This document shows positions 25,301 to 37,277 of a stretch of 64,000 nt of DNA, one piece after another. The notes under the pieces are model-generated. The model saw only the letters and a list, made by a program, of their open reading frames with translations, was not told the DNA's origin and ran no database searches. Source of the stretch: Macquaria australasica (taxonomy: Eukaryota; Chordata; Actinopteri; Centrarchiformes; Percichthyidae); the NCBI GenBank assembly GCA_005408345.1, contig SEMN01000259.1, forward strand, positions 682,001-746,000. The letters are read 5' to 3'. Within the stretch, counting starts at the first letter, position 1, and every line of letters starts with the position of its first letter. The position numbers and the translations under genes were made by a program.

Positions 25301-28300
25301 AAGGGAAAGTGTTCAACAAGAAAATAACTACTCATATACTATACTTTACTCATTTTCCAAATCTAAATTGGTCCAATTGGTTAATTCATTCATTAACTAA
25401 CGGACTTTATTTACTAGCAAAACTGTAAATTCATGGTTATTTATATGCACAAACTGGCTGTATGACCTTTCAGTTACAGGATGGTCATTGTCACCCCTTT
25501 TCCACCTGCTACCGTCGCATTTAAGTGTGTGTAGGTCCATTTAAGCAGCTCGATGCTCTGGGCCCAATCCAAAGCAAAGTTACTGTAGTTCTCCTTGACA
25601 TTGTAACTAATCTTAGATAGCCTGAGGCCTCACACTGTCAATGTTAGTAGGCACTCTGAGTATACTAGGTTGCAGAATGTGATTAAAATGAACCAGGTGT
25701 GGAAAACACTGAAAGAGGAATACTGCATTGTCTATTAGAATTTCCTGACTGGATATTATTTAGGCAGAATACAGAAAGAAGTTTCAGATTTATTTTGGTG
25801 GAAACCTAAAGGTTATTCTTGGAAGATATACTGTTATTTTCTTGCCTCTTTTTACGCCTGCGAGCCAATGTGTGGATTAGTGTTGTACTGTACTGTACTG
25901 CCACCTGCTGGTATGTAGCCTGTATGTGTATGCCTAACAAACGAAGGGTTAGACGAGGGGTTAGGGTTCTAGAAAGGATAGCCTAACCTTTAGAGAAAGG
26001 TCTCTAATGTTGAGCTTTTATTAAAGTAGTATTTCACCACATGACAGGATATTTTCTTTTTCAACCACACACACAAACACCTTCATAAGTGTTCAAGAGA
26101 CCCTAAACATTTGCCGCCATGGGGATCTGTTGCCCCAACTGTGATTCAGTCCTTTCATTGTGGAGACGTACTGTAGATTTTCATTTGTAGTTGAGAAAGC
26201 GCAGAATTATTTCATGAAAAGTAACTCCCTGGATAGAAAATGAAATAGCACATCCTCTGTCTGCTTTTACCACATTTCATTTTGTTAAGGTGAGATTTTC
26301 TGTTCACCTTTATTCAAAGACTTGAAGGCTGTTTAAGTTTTTCAAATATAACTAAATGCCTTGTGGTGCCTCTTGGTGGTTAACTGTGAGCTGGGAAATA
26401 ACCTATTTTTTAGCATTTTGTGAAATTACCTTCTGCTGCATGATGTTAGGTAGAAGTGTAATGCAGCTGCCAGAATTTGTAGGGAGAAAATAGTACTAAA
26501 CTAATTTAAACATCTCTGATGGTATCCCCTTATGTATTAAGTAACTGAAAACCTGCAGAAAGGTACCCTGAAGTGATAACTTTGTATTATCCACAACTAA
26601 ATTTGCTCAATTAAAGGAGCTGCTTTGTCTCTAATTAGATGTGCAAGAGGAATATTAGTCAAAAGGTCTCAATCAGACAACATATTCTTAATCCAAGGCC
26701 AAATGGAAACATCATATAGCTACAGAATACATTGACCTTTTCACTGTCAAAAACTGTAGATGGAGCTCCTTCAAAAGAATATTCCATTTCTGTGTTTACT
26801 TGCTGTATACACTGTTATGATGGTCACTGACTACATTGTGTCCTCTTCCTACTTTATGCAGAGAAAAGAGCTGTGTCACTTTGAAGTAATTTGTTTTGGT
26901 TCCTGGTCCAAACCCTCGTCTGGCTGGACAGAACTGGATGAGTGTCCCAGGTGAGAAAAATGCTGCCTTTCACTGCAAGACTGTTGTACTACACTTCTTC
27001 TAGAGGCAAGTAGAAGCAGGAAGTGGCTGAAAAGGAAAAGGTGGAATTAAATTGCCTCTTTTTTTGTCTTGTCACAGTATACAAACACGGTCATTACAAG
27101 ATTTAAAAATCTGTCTCGCTGTTACAGTTGACACTGGACCAATTATATATTATTTGAGGAGATTTTCTGATTTCTTTTGATTCAGTTGCCATTTTCTGCC
27201 TGTTTTGTTCTTTCAATAAGCTTTTCTTCTGTCTGAAGGGATACTGAAGGGATAAATCAGGCCATTGTACTAGTTAAACAACACTGCCATCCGCTGCCTG
27301 TAATGGAAACATACCCTGTTGGTGGTCACTGACATGAGAGGAATAATAATGGAGGCTGCCTATGGTGGAAGTTGTTTTTTTACCTTTATTTATGCAAAGT
27401 TTGCCCTTTTCCTGCTACACATGAACAATTTGACACATTCAAGTTCAACCGGAGCCAACTGAAGCTTACTGGAGCATTTACTGTAGTTACAAGTGGCTGA
27501 CTCAAAGGCACCTTAGCAGTAATTGTTGAGAGAAAGTTTAAACGGCAGCTTTACAACTCAACTTTTGCAACTTGGTCGGATGAATATCTACCTGAAGTGG
27601 ATAAAAAGCTGGAACAGTGCTGGCTACAGATAATTTTATCCTATCAATGTAATTTGAGTTTGGTGTCAGTCTGAAGACGAGATTAAATGAGATATCATTT
27701 ATACTTTCTCCACTCTCCCGCTCCATCACCAAAATGTCATTTTTTCTTTATATTCCCAAGAAAATAGAATTGATTCATTTAGATACAGTACCTAGAAATT
27801 CCCTAAAACCTCTCATATTAAAGGGTTGATTCACCTCAGTGGTATCTAGCAATGCTGTTAAATTAAGTTTCACCTGCTGATGTTTTCAGACATCTGTCTC
27901 TGAGATTTCTGCTGTCACCCCAATACAATGGTGGTGAATGTCATTTTCTTTTCTGGTTCTCAAAGAAGTGAAAAATTACATTTTTTTAGTTTTCACTAAC
28001 CTTTTTCTACAAAAAAAATAGTTCCACTGAAATCCGTTCATAGTGAGGTCTGTGGATTATTCACAGTAACTGGAACATTGTTTCTGGAGACATATAAAAC
28101 CAGTAAGCAGCCCAGTAAGACCCAGATACCACTGTGAAGATGTCTTGGGTGACCTGATCCTTTGAGATGAACGTGTAATAGTAAGTTTAATGGGTAATAC
28201 AACTGACTTTTATCTATAAAAAAAAACAACAAAGCAAAGCCCTAAATGTCATTTTTCTGTAGCTTCTCTGTCTACTCTTGCATTATGCTTAATTTAAAGT

Positions 28301-30095
28301 ATTACCCGAATCTTACAAAGTGAGGAAAACCTGAGATAATCTTTGATTCAAGGGACTCCAGTTTTTTTTTTAGGGGTCTGTGCGCACACATTAAAAGATG
28401 ATTATGGTATTTTCAAGATTTTGTATAGAATGTTTGATATAAATATTTGGATTCAGCATTTTGTTACCACCTAAACAAATACTGTATATCATAAAAATCT
28501 GATATTTAAACCTGATACTGTGAGGCTTATTAGTTGACCACTGTAACTGTAGCTTTAGAGGTAGAACAAAATAAGTTATCTGTAGCTAATCCTGTGGGAA
28601 CGATCAGCTTGTTAGATGGGTGGGCTTCGGGGAGACATGAACACACATAGATACAATCAAAAAGGATGTATTGTTTTAATTAACTAGTGTCTGCTGAGGG
28701 AAATGTTCTCCCTTTCCTCAAAAACTAAAATCCAACTTCACCTGCTCAGTGGTTAACAGTGTAAACTGCGCAGGTGCTCGTGTGAATCTTTCGAGTGCAG
28801 CTACACATGTAGCTGAATGCTGCCGGGAAAGAGTATTCATGTTTTTTCCTGCAGCTAACCTTCTCTGGAGAAACAGAATGAGGCTGTTCAAAGCGCGTTT
28901 CTCTGTGTGCTGCCCTTCATCCAGGCTCTTTGGCTGTCGGGGTTAAGAGCCGAGTTTCAAAGGAGGAAACTGAAGCACTTTGATTTGGAGATGAATCTGC
29001 CATTTATTAAAGCCAAGACTCTCAATCGCCTCAGTCAAAGTCTGCTTTATCTGCTGAAGTCAAAGTGCCCCGGTGCCCTTTTATGAAGTGTTCAATGACT
29101 AATGACCCAATGTGTACTGTGTTGATATTAAAAAGGTGCCATGTGCTGAATTTTTATCATCAAGGATTATTTCATTTCCAGACATGACTGCAGTAATGAA
29201 AATCACTTTTTTCTTTTGGCCCCATTTTACAGATTTGGCAGGAAAATCTTCTGGATTGATTTATAATATTGTTGTGCAGCACCAAACAGTTCTTCCAGGA
29301 TCTCTTTCATAAAGAAATACTGTGGAAGAGGGTGACCAACACCAGCAGTCAGCAATGTGTCTCATGAGAAATGTCAAAAAACACTGTCTATACTAGTAAG
29401 GCTACCAAACATCTCAACCATAGTCTCTTATCATACCTGCTTTTTTTTAAATAAACAGATACTGAATTGGAGGCAACAAATAATTCAGATTTGATCATTT
29501 CAATTTATATTGTATCTTTTAAAGAATAAAGCTGGTATTTTAAATTTCTCTTATTGTCAGGAAACTCAATACTTTATCACTTCTGTATGTGACAGTCAGC
29601 CCCAAGCCCTATAGTTTTTACTGAAGGCCTAAATCTTTAGAAATGAGTCACAAATATATAGTTTCATTTTTTTAAATAACTCAGCCATTTCCTAAAACAG
29701 CTGGTCACTATAGTTTTTAGCAAATAATACTGAAACAGGAGTAAATAGCGCATTTGTTGGGGATTATTTCCAGCAGCGGATTAATACACATTTGGTGCTC
29801 TAGTGAATCTTTCTGTTAGCAGTATGGTGTGTGTGTGTGGGATTGACCCCGGTGTCCTCAATGGTAGTTCCAGCCCTGTGATAAGAATGAAGTGGGTGAG
29901 AAGGGTTTAAAGAGGCGGTCAGTAAACCGGCTTACAGAAGCAGTTACATGAAAAAAAAAGATAGTCACAGCATGCTGGTTTTGTATCATGAATCCTTTAA
30001 TAGTCCTAAAACAAAATAGACTTAGTGTGCAGTGAAGAAATAGAGTAAATAAATATAGTTTCTCAGAGATACACAATTTGCTTGATGCTCAGGAT

Positions 30096-30101
30096 TTTAT
30101 T
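30096..30101 (-). terminator. nts: candidate polyadenylation signal of nts
   Basis: On the minus strand this is AATAAA, 216 bases past the nts stop codon. That distance gives a plausible short 3'UTR. Confidence 0.5.
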
Positions 30102-30316
30102 TTCAGGACCTATACTTGAAAGGAGCAGAATACAGGCAGGCATCAATGCTGGACATACAATCAAAGGGTCTGACTGGATAAAAACGACAACGGGAAAAGA
30201 AAAAAAGAAAAAACATTGCAGCTACAAGAAGAGAGGGAAAAAAAACACAATCACGTCTTCACAGAAAATATATGGTCTGGTCCCCTAAAACGTCACCTCG
30301 GCCTCTGGGATGGTTG

Positions 30317-30460
30317 TCAGTAAATTGTACTTCGTTTTAAGATGTACGGCCTTCGGGACTTGGTGGTGTGCGCCGCTTGTCTCTTCAGGATGTAGGGCGA
30401 TTTTCGTTTCAGCGGAGTGTCACTGTTCTCCTCTAAATATTCTAGAGAGTCACGGAGTAG
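30317..30460 (-). CDS. nts: nts coding exon 4 (neuromedin N and neurotensin peptides)
   Basis: The acceptor ctgaacag precedes 47 codons and a TGA. As in mammals, one exon holds both bioactive peptides and all Lys-Arg cleavage sites. The peptide order is the family's usual one: neuromedin N-like hexapeptide, neurotensin, then a short C-terminal tail. Confidence 0.96.
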   Translation of the reverse strand, partial: LLRDSLEYLEENSDTPLKRKSPYILKRQAAHTTKSRRPYILKRSTIY

Positions 30461-31610
30461 CTGTTCAGGGCAGAGAGAGAGAGACACGGCGGCGGGTGAG
30501 TGTCACACAACGAGGAGGAAATGGCAGACAAACACATGTTTTGCTGCTGAGTGGCAGAGTAATGGGTGGCTACGCCGGTGTAGCTGTGATTAAACAAGTG
30601 CTTCTGCTCTGTGCTCCCATGCATGGCAAAACAGGTGCTAATCTGCAGTTGCTGTGTTAAGATAAGAAAAAAAGAGAGAGAGAATGGCTGTTGTGTGAGG
30701 AGCCGAGAGTGAAAGGAAAATGATGGAGGGGAGGCAGGAAGAGACAAGGAGGAGGGGTGAGCGAGAGAGGGGGGTAATGAGGTGTGTTTACTGTGAGAGA
30801 GGATGGATGGGCTCTTGTGTGCGAGTGTTTGCAGTATGTAACTGAGATTTAGAGTAAGCCTGTATGTATGTGCCTGTGTTTATGTGAGTGTGTGTACATG
30901 TGTTACTGGCTTATCTTTTGCTTTTTGTCATAAACAGTTACTAAACGTACAATTGAATGGTTCTGGTACTGGTGTATTTAGCTACTTTATATTTTCTTTC
31001 CCTCGTGCGTTTGAACCAGAAACTAATTTCCTTCTAAAATTATTTCAAAGTGAAATATTATACTTTCTACTCTCATATCTGTTACAAGTTGCTTTGCAGA
31101 GATACACTCATAAAATGTTGCTGCTGTTGGAAAAAACCTTTTAGGCAATATAGCCTCGTTTTAACTGGATGATGCTACATTTTTGACAAATCTAAGAAGA
31201 GATTTAGAGAATTTTCTCAATTTATAGAGCAGCATGTGATCATTCAACTAATCTGAGAGCACTGAAATTCACAAAATTGTGGATATGTGATTGATCAAAG
31301 ATGAAATCTCCAATTTAACACATCAACAATTTAAACCTCTGAAACCTCATTTCACTGCTAAAAGTGTTTACTTTTGCTTAAGTAATCAGTTCTTATTTGA
31401 AAGATAATGCGCATAAATGCACACCACATACTGTCAAGGATAAGAGAATAAAGTTGACCAAAAGACAACTTATTTCCATTGATGTAATGAAGATCTTTTC
31501 ATGGCGGCAGGCAGGAAAAAAAACAAAAAAAACAACAAATCAGCATAAACACACAATAATACACACATCTCGCAAGTTTACAAGTGAAGGCGGACTACTT
31601 CTTCCACCAC

Positions 31611-31699
<89 letters not shown>

Positions 31700-34600
31700 C
31701 TCACCCTCTGCTCCCGGCTCTGCAGCGCTCGGCAGATGTGTTTCAGGTTGTACAGCTCCTCCAGCAGCTGGTGGCTCCCCTCCCTCAGCTCGCCGCCGTC
31801 CTCCTCCTCCTCCTCGCCGCTCCACGCCTCCTGCTGCAGGCTGCTCACCATCCTGCACAGGTTGGCCAGCGACACACGCCAGTAGGGGGCACTCTGCTTA
31901 TTCTGTCTCATCTGCAGAGAGGGAACAAGGTGGGGGGAATTGGTTTGAAAAGGAGGAGGTTTCAAATTGAATTCAGGAAGTGATTGGTTTTCCAGATTCA
32001 AAATTTGCCAATAAATTAGATCCTAGTTGTGAAGAGATGATTTAATTGAAATTTCAATTAACGTTGTGAACTGAGGTGAAGTGAAAATTGAGTTGAGCCC
32101 AGACGGAGAGAGACCACAGAGGATAAAAACACAGTCGTGAAACAACCTGATATTAAGACCATGAACAACTTCTCTTTTCTTCATTTTAAATTTATATTTT
32201 ATTTCTATTTATTGCATTTTTTGTCATGCAACTTTTTTTGCAAAATTAAATATAGGGTTTTTTCGTTGGTCATGATTGCACTGCTTTGACCGAAAAAATA
32301 GGGTGGACACAATTTTGAGAACACATACAATTGAATGCAACCTAATCCAAAAGCTCTGCTATACTTGGTACATATGTGTAGCTTATTATTATGATCATGT
32401 TTGGTTGCAGCTGTGATAGAAATCATACTATTGAAGAAACTACTGAATAGGGATTTTGTAATTGGTATTATAGTGCTGCATTGCTTCATACTGTAGCAGT
32501 ATATTTTAAGGTTCTTCAGTCCACCCTGTGTACAGATTGTGGGGATAATTTTTATTTTAGACAAACTGTCACTCATACTTCTTCCACAATGTAGCCATGT
32601 AGTATTTGGTATCCTCAAAATATTATATTTATTTAGATTTATATATCGTGTCTGAATCTCACTCTTCGTGGATGTTGAATCTCATTTTTTCATGTTTCTT
32701 GTCTTTTATAGTTGAAGCAGTAAAAGCTTTAGCAATTCCCTTTAAGAGGCACTGTGGAAGCTGCATTTTAGGCTTTCACGTTACATTGTAAGCACTGATG
32801 CAGACTGCCACATGTTAATACAGCAATTAAGATATATGTGTGCTATTTCCTAAACATTCTTCTTAGGCACCAGACACCCAGAAAGATATTTCACTCACAT
32901 CTAATCTCATCTAGCTGCAGCCTGTTGTGTTATAATCTAGTTTGAGTGCTTTAAGACGGTTGAGGGCCCCGGGGGGGAGAGGCCCCTGTGCGTGGGCCGG
33001 TGATCTCGCACACATTGCCGCAAAGACCTCTAGGTGTCACCGAGGATGATGGAGAGATTCAGTGGGCAAGGGGAAATTGTCGCTTCTAAGTTATTGTAAA
33101 TGGCCACAAGCCCTCCAAGATGAACTTTGCTCACAACGTTTATGAGCAGCAGAGGAATACGGTCTCCTCTGAAGACAGGAGCCACGTCGAGAGCAGGTTG
33201 CCTTCGTCTGCCAGGGGGTAGACATGTAATAAAAGCTGTAGAGACAACAGACCAGGGACTAAACATAAGCAGCTACTGACATTTATAAATCATTCATGCA
33301 TCGAAGATTTCAGTGGTTTTCATTTAGTTTTAAATTAATTTTAATTGTGCTGAAAGGTCACATGAAGGATTGTTTCTTTTGTGGCTTCATCAGGATCTTC
33401 TTCCATAATGCTAGTGAATCAATAACTTTGAGGGGTGGGATGAAGAGTTAATGCAGGGGTCCAATATTCTAACAATCCCCAGTGGACCCCTTGTCACTTG
33501 ACCCCTTGAGTCATACTTTAGCGAATGTTCTGCACTGTTTCTTTAACATTTTTTATGTGCCATTTTGGAACGTTTCCTCAGCGTCTTTACAAACTTAACA
33601 TTACTGCAAAAGCTCAATCTACATTCCAACATCGCGAGCAGCAGCTAATAATAGGGAGTGATAGGGTTAATGTCAAATCGGCCAGACTAACAGATGGAAC
33701 CTGGCTGTGAAATAATACAATCAGGTTCAATTGTAAAATAAGAGCCAGAGAGGAGATATACCTCCTGCATCTAATCAGATAAGAAGAAGAGTGGACAAGC
33801 AGGTCAATCAAATTAGTTGTCTCCTAAAAAAAAATGATCCAAAAGTATCCTCTACAATACTGCACTTCCCAGCCTCTTGAGCACTCTCAGTCATCTGGCA
33901 AGTTATTATTACAATCATCGCCCCTGAGCAACCTCCGAGCATCAGAAGCATTGAATCACATGGCTGATTTGTCACTGTCACGTCTTCCTACGAGCACCAT
34001 GATTATTTATCAGAGACACAGAGAGAGAGAGAGGGGGGTGGAAGATGTGTCGTTGTGATTCTGTCAGGTCCATCTGAATCCTATTAGGCCCGGCCATCCG
34101 TCTCCTCGTTGCCTCTAGTTCCGCTTTCACCAACTTCATCCCTCAGCTTTTGCCTTGGCCTTGAGCTCACACCACCCGGATAAATGTGTTAAAAATCAAC
34201 TGAATAACTTCCCGCAGCTCTTATTTTCTTTTCATCTCAAAAGGACATGCCCCCCCGACTACAGCAATTGGAGTGTGTTGATTATATTTATGTTGTGCTG
34301 CACATTTGAACTGTGTAAAGAAAAAAGACTTATTTAAACTCCAAATCAAAGCAAGATCAGTCCAAATGTAAGTTAGACCCTGAGTGACACACAAAAAGCC
34401 TCCTATAGTAAATGATTTATCTCCCACTCAGCATGAAAACAACCAAAAGGTGAGGCTGTGACTGAAGCGTGGATCCAGATTTCATGAAAGAACACCTGGG
34501 CAGCCTGTGTGAAGGGTCACTTACTGACTGGGTGGGTTGTAGCTTTTTTGGACAATCAGTCTCTGATGCCACAGGTGCAAAAATAAAAAAAGGGACCTTC

Positions 34601-35932
34601 ATACCTTAGAAGTGAAGAGAGTGCTGAGTAGCTCCTCTTCTAGCGCTCGCTGATCCTGGTCGACGTCTGTCAGTTAGAGGAGAAACAGGAATATAACCTT
34701 CAACCAAATCTAATCAAGAATCCTGAGCGATTGCCGCATAAGAAATGTCAATTATATATGGAAGTATAGAATGATCTTTATCAATTTGTTTAATGTATCA
34801 ACTGGCATTTAGACTGTTTGTGAGTGAGTGTGTGTAGTTAAAAAGAGTTTGCAACATATACATCTCAAGCACTAAACTCTTATTTGTTGGTAGACACCTT
34901 TAAGCATTTAACAGGTGGACACGCTGTTGATTTACGGAAGTCCCAATGTGTCCTGAGTGAAAACAAAACACAAATTGCCCAATAAAGCTTTCTTAAGCCA
35001 ACATCCGTTATTGGTTTTAAAAACAGCTACCAAAAAAAAAGGATTAAAATGAGATCCGTCCAAATTTTTCCATCTTACAGACTGACTGCCGATTGGCTCA
35101 ATGGACCAAAAGTTGACTTTGTAGTCCATCTAATTCCCCATGGATTTAGACTCTTAAGCAGTTCAGTGTAGCCTGTATTTAATGCAAAATAAATTAATAA
35201 AAATGAATGTACATAATTTGGAATCAAATAAAAACAAATCTAAATAAATATGGTTTACTCTGCTGTGGTTTATTTAGTTGCTCCTTTTTTTGTACAAACA
35301 TGGGTTTAGTTTGGTTCCAAAGTGTTAAATTAAATGAGGCATCATTACATTGGGTCATTGGGGGAAAAGCGGTTTATAGGAGCCTAAAAGAGCAACTTGT
35401 GTAGAAAATAAGGAGAGTAAAAGTCTTGAAGAAATATATATTTTTAACTTGAAGAAATTAACTGAGGTCTCAAAAGGTATTAGCCCCCTGAAGATCCACA
35501 ACATTTTAATAAATTGTGGGACCAGAAATTTAATGACTACCTTAAGAGTAAACCATGTTGGCAGGCAGGGTACTTCAGCATTTAATCCGGAATCCCAACT
35601 CAGAAAACCATAACATTATGAAGAGGCTTTGAAGTGCAAATTCTTATTTTAAAAACAGATATATTTCCATGATATAGAATATTCAGTTTTTAGCAACATC
35701 CCCAAAATGATGCACCTGTTGCATACAGTCAGTTATGTGAGAGGCAAATGGCTAGACTTGTTCCATACTTGCTGGCTTTTCCCTGATTTTGTTTACTATG
35801 AATGAAGCCAGTGATAAATCATAACACAATGCATAAATGCCAAAACCTGTGGAAAGAACCCCAGTGCTTACCTGTGCAAAGTCCACCACATGTGAAACAG
35901 AGGAGAAGCATACATGCCAACTGTGCCTTCAT
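30317..35932 (-). CDS. nts: Neurotensin/neuromedin N precursor, spliced gene
   Basis: Four minus-strand coding exons (35932-35872, 34666-34605, 31911-31705, 30460-30317) splice in frame (phases 1, 0, 0) to 157 aa; human NTS is 170. Residues 1-20 form a hydrophobic signal peptide (MKAQLACMLLLCF...). Exon 2 encodes ALEEELLSTLFTSK, matching the mammalian ALEADFLTNMHTSK region. Exon 4 carries, between Lys-Arg sites at 128-129, 136-137 and 152-153, a neuromedin N-like KSPYIL and a neurotensin ending RRPYIL, then the tail STIY. The product is a secreted neuropeptide/gut hormone precursor cleaved by prohormone convertases and acting on neurotensin receptors. The predicted neurotensin is 14 residues from Gln138 to Leu151, one more than in mammals, with a diverged N-terminal half. 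The gene is convergent with mgat4c and divergent from rassf9. No break is seen. Confidence 0.96.
30461..31704 (-). other. nts: nts intron 3
   Basis: GT..AG intron of 1,244 bp. Apart from the CA repeat at its 5' end (31619-31697) and GA-rich sequence near its 3' end (about 30660-30780), I see nothing recognisable. Confidence 0.85.
31619..31697. repeat. (TG)n/(CA)n microsatellite at the nts exon-3 donor
   Basis: About 79 bp of uninterrupted TG on the plus strand. In nts orientation it is CA, starting about 7 bases after the exon-3/intron-3 junction (gtgagat then acacac). Long frames of alternating Cys-Val or Thr-His through here are translation artefacts. Confidence 0.98.
31705..31911 (-). CDS. 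nts: nts coding exon 3 (propeptide middle)
   Basis: The acceptor tctctgcag precedes 69 codons and the donor is gtgaga. The region keeps the NTS-family pattern: W-R-V-S-L-A-N-L-C near the start and LEELYNLKHICRALQ near the end, which corresponds to the mammalian LTIYQLHKICHSRAF. A run of five Glu comes from a GAG-rich tract. A CA microsatellite begins a few bases into the following intron. Confidence 0.93.
31912..34604 (-). other. nts: nts intron 2
   Basis: GT..AG intron of 2,693 bp. No repeat family was recognised. The stretches around 33030-33260 and 33880-34020 are complex and non-repetitive and could hold regulatory sequence. There is a short GA run near 34020. Confidence 0.8.
34605..34666 (-). 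CDS. nts: nts coding exon 2
   Basis: This 62-bp exon lies between an acceptor (ctgacag) and a donor (gtatga) on the minus strand. It encodes the acidic start of the propeptide (VDQDQRALEEELLSTLFTSK). It was too short to stand out as an open frame and was found by splice-frame matching to the NTS family. Confidence 0.93.
34667..35871 (-). other. nts: nts intron 1
   Basis: GT..AG intron of 1,205 bp, phase 1. It is AT-rich and I see nothing specific in it. Confidence 0.85.
35872..35932 (-). CDS. nts: nts coding exon 1 (signal peptide)
   Basis: On the minus strand the ATG is preceded by CACCAAG, a good Kozak context with A at -3. Twenty codons plus one base precede the donor gtaagc. The product is a Leu/Cys-rich hydrophobic leader that aligns with MKIQLVCMLLLAFSSWSLC of the human precursor. 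Confidence 0.95.
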
Positions 35933-36178
35933 CTTGGTGAGAAAACAAACAAACAAAAACAAAACAAGAAAAAGGATCCCACACTGAAGAATTCACCTGA
36001 GGAGGGATCTAGTCCATAAGGTTAAGGGTCAGACACAGACAGCTAAAAGGGGCTGGAGAGGGAATGTGTAGGTGATGCTACTGCTGCTTCCTCTTCTTTT
36101 CTTCCAGCTCCAAACACGCTTTCCCTTGCTTGCAATTATCTGGTTGGTTGTGAAGTGCGGTGGGCTCCATTCCCTCAG

Positions 36179-36186
36179 TTTATAAG
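36179..36186 (-). promoter_or_regulatory. nts: nts TATA box
   Basis: On the minus strand the sequence is CTTATAAA, 247-254 bases upstream of the ATG. This predicts a start site near 36150 and a 5'UTR of about 220 nt if it is unspliced. An inverted CCAAT (36189-36193) sits directly upstream. Confidence 0.65.
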
Positions 36187-36194
36187 AGCCAATG

Positions 36195-36202
36195 TGATGT
36201 CA
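36195..36202 (-). promoter_or_regulatory. nts: CRE/AP-1-like site in nts proximal promoter
   Basis: TGACATCA on the minus strand is one mismatch from the CRE TGACGTCA and lies directly upstream of the TATA box. The mammalian neurotensin gene is known to be controlled by clustered AP-1 and CRE-like sites within about 200 bp of the start. Confidence 0.5.
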
Positions 36203-36347
36203 GAGGATCAGTCTCTCACCCCCCCACCCCCTCCTCTCCTCATCACCACCCCCACCTTCCCACCCACTGACACAGCCCACCTTCATCCATCCATCCCTCT
36301 CTCTTCATACTGTCTTTCCCCTACTGCCACTGTGTCATCGTTTCATC

Positions 36348-36355
36348 AGACGTCA
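36348..36355 (-). promoter_or_regulatory. nts: second CRE-like site upstream of nts
   Basis: TGACGTCT on the minus strand is one mismatch from the consensus CRE. It lies about 165 bp upstream of the TATA box. Confidence 0.4.
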
Positions 36356-36476
36356 CTTTGGCATCAACAAGGTGAAGGGTTTTTGCGTCAAGATTTGGGA
36401 GATTTGGTTATTTCAGCTCATGAATTGCACACAGCCTGAGGTTTGTTTTGCAATGGTCTTCCAGAGACAGGATGCA

Positions 36477-36522
36477 GGGGTGGTGGTGGTGTTGGGGGTG
36501 GGGGGGTGGGGGGGGGGGGGTG
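36477..36522 (+). repeat. G-rich tract with quadruplex potential
   Basis: Successive runs of 4, 5, 7 and more than 10 G separated by T or short TGG spacers occur on the plus strand, about 330 bp upstream of the predicted nts start. Four or more G-runs satisfy the simple G-quadruplex pattern. Confidence 0.6.
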
Positions 36523-37277
36523 CACGACAAAGATTCACTCTTTGTGTCACTATTTGGAGAAGCTGTGCTCCACCACATCTTTTTTCTTTGCAAATTATGT
36601 CATTTTTCAAATCAACAGGTGATTGTCTAGAAATGAGTGCCTCCTAAAGACATGAACCATAGTGATAAGTAGACAGGTATTAACATCTGGAAATGTATTA
36701 TTGCAGTTTACTGTGCGATTGCTCTGTTTTTTATTTATTAAAAATCATCCTCGACAGAGACTTAATTATTGATGCTCTTAAAGTTTTTCTTTTAAAATAC
36801 GTCTTCACTTGAGAAACCTCACCACTGGAACCTTTGATCATATTGTATGATCTCCATCAGCAGATGGAGTTTGCCCAGTTGTAACAAAGTTCAACTCTTC
36901 CATGTTAGCTTAAGATGAAGTTCAGAGTTTCTTCTTAGAAACAGCATCTTCATTGTTCCTTTAAGGTTTTTTTTTATTCTTCCAATTCAACACCAGTAGA
37001 TACTGCAGATTATGATTATGCATAATTTAAATACACAGATCTGCTCCGTTCACCACAGGTGAGGATTTCTCTCTTAGCTACAGCAAAAAACTAACAAACA
37101 AAAAAAACAAAAGAAAGAAGAGAAATATGAACAGATCCTTAACAAAAAAAAGTTAAACTGTCATCCATTCAATTCTGACTTTAACTCTGAATCATTTGCT
37201 GTTGTGGCAGTTGAAATTAAGCTATTGTGTTATGGCTTTCTTATACAAATATTCTAATAAATCAAATGTGTTTAGTA

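Larger units (their letters stand above)
16791..30095. other. intergenic DNA between convergent mgat4c and nts
   Basis: I find no gene in this stretch; the open frames are short and unlike known proteins. It contains the palindromic element with a solo LTR (17623-18511) and a MITE fragment (19223-19300). Two complex, non-repetitive stretches (24590-25060 and 28940-29090) look like possible conserved non-coding DNA. Confidence 0.6.

Noticed and set aside
31397..32001. Long frames on both strands with runs of Val-Cys or Thr-His
   Set aside because: These are translations of the TG/CA microsatellite. Only the part of the minus-strand frame at 31705-31911 is real (nts exon 3).
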